Shown in pieces: positions 14,363-18,217 of a stretch of 18,217 nt of DNA. Numbering within the stretch: position 1 is the stretch's first letter; each line of letters starts with the position of its first letter. The notes beneath the pieces were generated by a model. It did not search any database and was not told the DNA's origin. It saw nothing but the letters and a program-made list of their open reading frames with translations. Source of the DNA: an uncultured Actinomycetes bacterium (GTDB lineage: Bacteria; Actinomycetota; Actinomycetes; S36-B12); contig CAJXUJ010000011.1 of assembly GCA_913061025.1 (NCBI GenBank), positions 1 to 18,217 on the forward strand, in the 5' to 3' direction. The position numbers were made by a program, and so were the translations under genes.

Positions 14363-14365
14363 AGT

Positions 14366-14389
14366 GGGATAAATGTCCGTTTTATTCCC
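14366..14389. repeat. A+T-rich inverted repeat after dagK
   Basis: GGGATAAA (14366-14373) and TTTATTCCC (14381-14389) are complementary with one bulged T. It begins 2 nt after the dagK stop codon on the minus strand and abuts the CRP-like site. It could be a dagK 3' hairpin (no T-tract) or an operator for a second regulator. Its A+T richness stands out. Confidence 0.5.
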
Positions 14390-14391
14390 GG

Positions 14392-15327
14392 CTACGGACC
14401 CATCACCAGCAGGGCACCGGGGTGGGCGGTGAAGACGGCTCGCGAGGTGATTCCCATGCCCTCCCCGTCGATTTGGATCGGCACCGGTTGCTGGCTATCG
14501 AGTGTGAACGTGGCCTGATCGTGCCATCGAATGATGCTGGAACCCGAGGATCCCCGATCCGCCCGAGCGAGCATCCTGGTTGCTGCACGAACGGTGGTCA
14601 GCGGACCGAGACCGCGGAGGGCGAAGAGGTCCAGGCCCGTCTCGAAGGAGGCGTGCGGACACGGATCGACCGGCACCGAGCCGAAGTAGGTCCACGGCGC
14701 GGCGTTTTGCACGATGCCCAGGACCACACCGGACTGCGGCGTCGAGCCGGGGCGGGTAAGCGTCATGGTCGGTGACCGGCGGTCCTTGAAGTACTCGCGG
14801 ACCGTGGTGACGAAGTAGCGCATCGGAGTGGCGCGACGTCCACTACGGCGCTGTTCTTCCATCGACGCGATAATCCTGGCATCGATGCCGAGCCCGGCGT
14901 TTACCGCGAACCAGCGCTCGAATTCCCCGGTCTCCACGCGACCGAGACCGATGCGTCGGAAGACGCCGTCCCGCGTGGCCCGGAGAATCACGCCGGTGGC
15001 CTCGACCGGGTCGGTCGGGATATCCAGGGCCCGGGAGAAGACGTTGGCACTCCCGCCGGGAATAACGCCGAGGGCGGGTACGGAGCGTCCGGGACCGTCA
15101 CGAAGAATCCCGTTGAGAACCTCGTTGACGACACCGTCGCCACCGAGCGCGATGACCGCGTCGAGGCCGTTGTCCAGAGCCCACTCGCCGAGATCCACGC
15201 CGTGTCCGCGGTGGGTGGTGAACGTGATCTCCAGGTCCAATTCGTGCGACAGGGCCTGCACGATCACGTCCGCGGTACGCGTCGAGGTGGTGGTTGCCCG
15301 GGGATTGACCACCAGGAGCGCCCGCAT
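14392..15327 (-). CDS. Diacylglycerol/lipid kinase family protein
   Basis: This is a 311-residue DAGK_cat-domain (YegS/BmrU/LCB5-like) kinase. Visible motifs are VVNPRAT (6-12), the nucleotide-binding glycine-rich ALGGDGVVNEVLNG (60-73) and the second motif IPGGSANVFSRAL (89-101). The C-terminal half is the beta-sandwich lipid-binding domain, with IQIDGEGMG near residue 290. Enzymes of this family phosphorylate diacylglycerol or related lipids (for example phosphatidylinositol precursors or sphingosine-type bases) at the membrane; the lipid cannot be read from the sequence. ATG 15327 lies 7 nt after TAGGCT, so the mRNA is probably leaderless. It is divergent from a small membrane protein through a shared palindromic promoter and lies upstream of whiB1 on the same strand. 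From memory, M. tuberculosis has the same trio (Rv3217c, Rv3218, whiB1). Confidence 0.9.
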   Translation of the reverse strand: MRALLVVNPRATTTSTRTADVIVQALSHELDLEITFTTHRGHGVDLGEWALDNGLDAVIALGGDGVVNEVLNGILRDGPGRSVPALGVIPGGSANVFSRALDIPTDPVEATGVILRATRDGVFRRIGLGRVETGEFERWFAVNAGLGIDARIIASMEEQRRSGRRATPMRYFVTTVREYFKDRRSPTMTLTRPGSTPQSGVVLGIVQNAAPWTYFGSVPVDPCPHASFETGLDLFALRGLGPLTTVRAATRMLARADRGSSGSSIIRWHDQATFTLDSQQPVPIQIDGEGMGITSRAVFTAHPGALLVMGP

Positions 15328-15334
15328 GGTCCGG

Positions 15335-15344
15335 AGCCTAGGCT
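15335..15344. promoter_or_regulatory. Perfectly palindromic divergent -10 element AGCCTAGGCT
   Basis: Both strands read TAGGCT (plus 15339-15344, minus 15340-15335). The plus-strand box is followed by 7 nt and the GTG at 15352; the minus-strand box is followed by 7 nt and the dagK ATG at 15327. The element is a fully symmetric bidirectional promoter that would give two leaderless mRNAs starting 25 bp apart. No -35 box was recognised on either strand. Confidence 0.65.
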
Positions 15345-15351
15345 GATTTGC

Positions 15352-15762
15352 GTGCGCCGCCCGACACAGCCCTTGCTCATGGTGCTGGCCGCAATCGCGG
15401 CCGTCGAGGGCGTGGTGCTCGTGGGCTATGCCGGGTACGACGTCATCCAGGGATTGACGGTCGGACTCACCGGACCGGCGGAAGTATCGAACCTCCCGGC
15501 ATTGGTGCTGCAGATCGTCATCTTCGCCGCACTAGGTGCCGGGCTGATCGCGATTGCCCGCGGATGGTGGCTCTCGAAATACGGGGCGCGGGCTCCGTTC
15601 ATCCTGGCCCAATTGCTGGGTTTGGTCGTCGGCTTCCCGCTGGCCCAGGCGCCGGACTCCGGCACGCGTGCGATCGGCGTTGCTCTTGTGGGCGCCGCGC
15701 TGATCGGTATCGCCGTCTCGTTGCTGCCACCGGTGACGCGAGCGATCGTCGATTCGAACTAG
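15352..15762 (+). CDS. Small integral membrane protein (Rv3217c-like), four helices
   Basis: The 136-residue protein has no recognised catalytic motif. Hydrophobic segments lie at about 7-28, 48-69, 82-100 and 106-125, giving four predicted membrane helices with a short basic N-terminus (RRPTQ). Between helices 2 and 3 is ARGWWLSKYGARAP, which is likely cytoplasmic because of its positive charge. The frame is open upstream to 15202 inside dagK, but GTG 15352 places the start right before helix 1 and fits the leaderless promoter. Conserved actinobacterial proteins of this size occur next to dagK-like genes (Rv3217c, from memory), suggesting a functional link with the lipid kinase; the function is unknown. 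The stop is shared with the S component gene as CTAG. Confidence 0.85.
   Translation: MRRPTQPLLMVLAAIAAVEGVVLVGYAGYDVIQGLTVGLTGPAEVSNLPALVLQIVIFAALGAGLIAIARGWWLSKYGARAPFILAQLLGLVVGFPLAQAPDSGTRAIGVALVGAALIGIAVSLLPPVTRAIVDSN
15759..15762. other. CTAG shared as the stop codons of the membrane-protein gene and ecfS
   Basis: The plus-strand TAG (15760-15762) and the minus-strand TAG (15761-15759) use the same CTAG. This is a second tail-to-tail 4-bp overlap, identical in form to that of pdtaS and whiB1. Confidence 0.95.
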
Positions 15763-16640
15763 CGCGCGGTTGTTGACGTAGACCTCTCGAATTCGACGGG
15801 TGCATCGAATGCCGCACGCCGACTAGCTCGGCGCAGGGCTATCAATGTGCCGCGACCGGCAATCAGGATCAGTCCGGCCGCCAGTAATGCACGCGGAATG
15901 TCGAAGCCGAGCGACGTCACCACGCTGAACCGCAACCATGAGGTGAGATTGTCGATCGGACTTGCCCCGGGTGTGAAGGCGATCTGTGGTGCGAGGTCCA
16001 TGGTGAATGGCCAGAACCAGAGGTTGAGAGCGAATCCGAAGGCAACGGCGGCGATCGCGGCATAGCCGGCGAGGAGCACCACTTCGCGCCACGGGTGATC
16101 GGGCGCCAGCCGCCGGACCGCCGGAACTCTCGCCAAGAGTCCGGCACCCAGGCCGATCCAGGCTGCCGCGATCATCTGGAATGGCAGCCACGGTCCGATT
16201 CCTCCGGTGACCAATGCCGATGCGAACAGCGACACCGAACCGAGGACAAAGCCGAAGCCGGGACCGAGCGCGAAGCCTCCCAGGATCAGCACGGCCCAAA
16301 TGGGTTCGATACCGGCGACCCCGGCTCCGAGTGGTCGCAGGGCTGCGATGACGGCCGAAAGCACGCCGAGCAGTGCAACCGACTTTGCATCCATCGCTCC
16401 GTCGGCGAATTGCGCAAGAACGACGACGAGGATGACGGGGATCAGCAGCGCAAAAATGAAGGGGGCGTCGTCGGCGTGCGCCACCAAAGTGGACTCCGGT
16501 GCGGCCAGGAAAGGCCACAGGAACGCCACGAGTCCGACCACCGAAGCGAAACCGATGGCCACTGCGGAGCGGGCTCCGATCGGGACCGCACCCGCGGTTC
16601 GATACGTGGTGGCTGGTGTGGTTGATGTAGCCGTTGTCAC
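15759..16640 (-). CDS. ECF transporter substrate-binding (S) component
   Basis: This 293-residue integral membrane protein has about seven hydrophobic stretches, near 25-46, 60-77, 87-104, 113-145, 152-172, 187-210 and 248-265. Features typical of energy-coupling-factor S components are LGVLSAVIAALRPLGAG, GIEPIWAVLILGGFALGPGF and GGIGPWLPFQM (about 92-155). The last motif marks a common actinobacterial subgroup. The substrate, usually a vitamin or metal, cannot be assigned from the sequence, and no riboswitch was seen inside the window. The protein is longer than the usual ~180-220 residues because of both termini: a Thr-rich N-terminus (1-20) and a basic C-tail. GTG 16640 overlaps the ATPase stop as GTGA, so the two genes form one operon. 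It converges with the membrane-protein gene on a shared CTAG. Confidence 0.85.
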   Translation of the reverse strand: MTTATSTTPATTYRTAGAVPIGARSAVAIGFASVVGLVAFLWPFLAAPESTLVAHADDAPFIFALLIPVILVVVLAQFADGAMDAKSVALLGVLSAVIAALRPLGAGVAGIEPIWAVLILGGFALGPGFGFVLGSVSLFASALVTGGIGPWLPFQMIAAAWIGLGAGLLARVPAVRRLAPDHPWREVVLLAGYAAIAAVAFGFALNLWFWPFTMDLAPQIAFTPGASPIDNLTSWLRFSVVTSLGFDIPRALLAAGLILIAGRGTLIALRRASRRAAFDAPVEFERSTSTTAR

Positions 16641-18217
16641 GCTGAGTCCTTGTCCCGTGCATCCTCACCGAGGGCCCGCCTGACTTGTTCGACCGTGAGC
16701 CAGGGTTGTGGTGCGAGCACCTTGGCAACCTGCGGTGCGAACATTGGCGAGGACGTGATGACCTCGGACGTTGGTCCGTCGGCCACTACTTCGCCGTCGG
16801 CGACGATCACCACCCGCGAGGACAGATCGGCGGCGAGTTCCACGTCATGGGTTGCCAGGACGATGGCATGCCCTGCTTCGGCAAGGTCCGTCATGATTCC
16901 GGCGAGCCGATCCTTGGTCGCGTAGTCCAGTCCGCGTGTGGGTTCGTCCAGGCAGATGACGGAGGGTCGCGACGCCAGCACGATGCACAGCGCCAGGAGC
17001 AGCCGTTGTCCCTCACTGAGGTCCCGTGGGTGGGTGCTGTCGGTGACCTCGGGGGCGAGTAGTGCCAGCAGCGCGCGGGTAGTGCCGGCATCGCACCCCG
17101 CGTCACGATCCGATGCGATGCATTCCTCGGCAACCGTGCTCGCCTCGAGTAGGTCACCGGGCTCCTGGGGGACGAGTCCGACACGGTGCACGAGTTCCGG
17201 CCCGTCGAGGGTTCGTGGATCGGTGCCCGAGATATCCACCATTCCGTTGGAGACCGGGGATCGGCCCACGAGGGAATGCAGCAGCGTCGACTTTCCAGCG
17301 CCGTTGCGGCCCATGAGTGCTACGACGTCCCCGGCGTGCAGTGCCAGCGACACCGATCGCAGCGCGGTGGTCGATCCGTAACGAACGGTGACATCACGCA
17401 GATGGGCAACCTCATCGGAGTCCGGCACCGGTCGCACGGGTGGGACATGACCAAGGAGCAGGTTTCGCAGAGTCGACGCCTGGCGCCGCGCGTCGCGCAC
17501 GGTGACCGGGGTGGGGTCCCACCCGGCCACCCGGCCCAGGTGCACCACGGGTGGGGCGATGGCGGCGGTGGTCATGATGGTCGCTGGGTCTCCGATGGTG
17601 GTCGGCGTCCCGGGTGCGCCGAGGGCGATGACGCGGTCGGCGTACTGAATCACCCGTTCCAACCGGTGCTCGGCAAGTACGACCGTCACACCGAGGTCGT
17701 GAACGAGGCGGTGTAGGGCCGCGAGCACCTCCTCTGCCGCGCCCGGGTCGAGCGCGGATGTCGGTTCGTCCAGCACGAGGACGCGCGGGTGGGCGGTGAG
17801 TACCGCTCCGATCGCGACGCGTTGCCGTTGCCCGCCGCTGAGGCTGCGCAGCGGGCGGTTGCGGAGTTCCTCCAGACCCAACAGATCGAGTGTTTCTTCG
17901 ACTCTGCGGCGCATCACCGTCGGGGCGATGCCCAGGCACTCCATCGTGTACGCGAGTTCCTCTTCGACTGTGTCGGTGACGAAGCTGGCAAGCGGATCCT
18001 GCGGAACCACGCCGACGATGTCCGCGAGGTCCCGGGGTCGATTGTTCGACGTGCTCTTGCCGTCTACCCGAATGTCTCCGTTGACGATGCCTCCGGTGAA
18101 GTGCGGAACGAGACCGTTGATCGCGCCCAGCAGGGTGCTCTTGCCCGAACCCGTGGGACCGAGCACGAGGACGAATTCGCCCTCGCTGATCGTCAGCGTG
18201 AGGCCCGAGATGATGGG
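16637..18217 (-). CDS. ECF transporter ATPase, two fused ABC domains (N-terminus outside window)
   Basis: 526 residues are visible and the start lies beyond the right edge. The first ABC domain has Walker A GPTGSGKS (visible residues 20-27), a Q-loop followed by SFVTDTVEEELAYTME, signature LSGGQ (126-130), Walker B VLVLDEP (146-152) and switch histidine AEH. The second has GRNGAGKS (303-310), a variant signature LSEGQ (400-404), Walker B ICLDEP (421-426) and ATHD (455-458). Both ATP sites therefore look competent. A tandem ATPase that has the SFVTDTVEEE motif after the Q-loop and is coupled to an S component is the A1-A2 module of an ECF vitamin transporter, energising the complex from the cytoplasm. 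A T component is expected next to it, probably beyond 18217. The gene ends in TGA within the GTGA overlap. Confidence 0.93.
   Translation of the reverse strand, partial: PIISGLTLTISEGEFVLVLGPTGSGKSTLLGAINGLVPHFTGGIVNGDIRVDGKSTSNNRPRDLADIVGVVPQDPLASFVTDTVEEELAYTMECLGIAPTVMRRRVEETLDLLGLEELRNRPLRSLSGGQRQRVAIGAVLTAHPRVLVLDEPTSALDPGAAEEVLAALHRLVHDLGVTVVLAEHRLERVIQYADRVIALGAPGTPTTIGDPATIMTTAAIAPPVVHLGRVAGWDPTPVTVRDARRQASTLRNLLLGHVPPVRPVPDSDEVAHLRDVTVRYGSTTALRSVSLALHAGDVVALMGRNGAGKSTLLHSLVGRSPVSNGMVDISGTDPRTLDGPELVHRVGLVPQEPGDLLEASTVAEECIASDRDAGCDAGTTRALLALLAPEVTDSTHPRDLSEGQRLLLALCIVLASRPSVICLDEPTRGLDYATKDRLAGIMTDLAEAGHAIVLATHDVELAADLSSRVVIVADGEVVADGPTSEVITSSPMFAPQVAKVLAPQPWLTVEQVRRALGEDARDKDSA

Larger units (their letters stand above)
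14140..14391 (-). promoter_or_regulatory. whiB1 upstream region (252 bp, longest gap in the window)
   Basis: No gene was found here. It is the only sizeable intergenic region in the window and holds, in transcription order, an A+T-rich inverted repeat (14389-14366), a CRP-like site (14362-14347), a strong hairpin (14246-14214) and the Shine-Dalgarno GGAG (14152-14149). TA steps that could form a -10 are at 14287-14282 (TAGGTG) and 14276-14271 (TAAGCA), and neither ends in T. The transcription start is therefore undetermined. Confidence 0.7.

Noticed and set aside
15202..15351. An upstream extension of the membrane-protein gene inside dagK
   Set aside because: It overlaps dagK antisense. The hydrophilic 50 residues do not fit the family, and GTG 15352 is placed exactly after the -10 box.
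1..18217. Mobile elements, CRISPR, toxin-antitoxin or phage-defence systems
   Set aside because: No transposase, integrase, terminal repeats, repeat-spacer arrays or defence-type proteins were seen. The gene content is core-genome-like.

Overview
The window looks like chromosomal DNA of a non-mycobacterial actinobacterium (Actinomycetota). It is G+C-rich (by eye close to two thirds) and very compact. It encodes actinobacterial hallmark proteins: GlgE maltosyltransferase, a SigR/SigH-type sigma factor with its zinc anti-sigma factor RsrA, a PdtaS-type histidine kinase, WhiB1 and a mycobacterial-type GlgP. Sixteen genes are complete or nearly so, and the genes at both window edges are cut. No RNA gene, insertion sequence, prophage or CRISPR array was seen.

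Layout. (1) 1-1241: an Rrf2-family regulator (partial, minus) diverges from a thioredoxin-TPR protein. (2) 1256-8205: the alpha-glucan block. glgE and glgB overlap by ATGA on the minus strand, and glgP is divergent. (3) 8219-10648: an SRAP protein, sigR-rsrA (ATGA overlap), a free-standing biotinyl/lipoyl carrier protein and an FlK-like thioesterase, all plus strand. (4) 10671-12374: an IlvG-like ThDP enzyme (minus). (5) 12398-15762: pdtaS (plus) converges on whiB1, and dagK lies upstream of whiB1 (minus). dagK diverges from a small membrane protein (plus). (6) 15759-18217: an ECF-type transporter, S component plus fused double ATPase (minus, cut at the right edge).

How the genes work together. 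GlgE extends alpha-1,4-glucan from maltose-1-phosphate, GlgB branches it and GlgP releases glucose-1-phosphate. SigR-RsrA is a thiol-redox switch. WhiB1, the Rrf2 regulator and the thioredoxin add to a redox/Fe-S theme. From memory, gene order matches two separate Mycobacterium tuberculosis regions: Rv1324-Rv1328 (thioredoxin, glgB, glgE, glgP) and Rv3217c-Rv3226c (membrane protein, DAGK-like, whiB1, pdtaS, TB7.3, rshA, sigH, SRAP). Here they are fused into one.

Main non-coding observations. Many start codons lie 6-8 nt after a TANNNT -10 box, which indicates leaderless mRNAs. Two divergent gene pairs share a 10-bp symmetric ANNNTANNNT element, so that the two back-to-back -10 boxes overlap on one TA step. 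Two convergent pairs share one CTAG as both stop codons. TAG is the dominant stop codon (11 of 16 visible stops). The 252-bp region upstream of whiB1 carries a near-consensus CRP site and a strong hairpin. I did not find a clearly new multi-gene system. The most novel signals are these promoter and stop-codon architectures and the biotinyl carrier/FlK-like thioesterase/ThDP-enzyme insertion in an otherwise conserved block.
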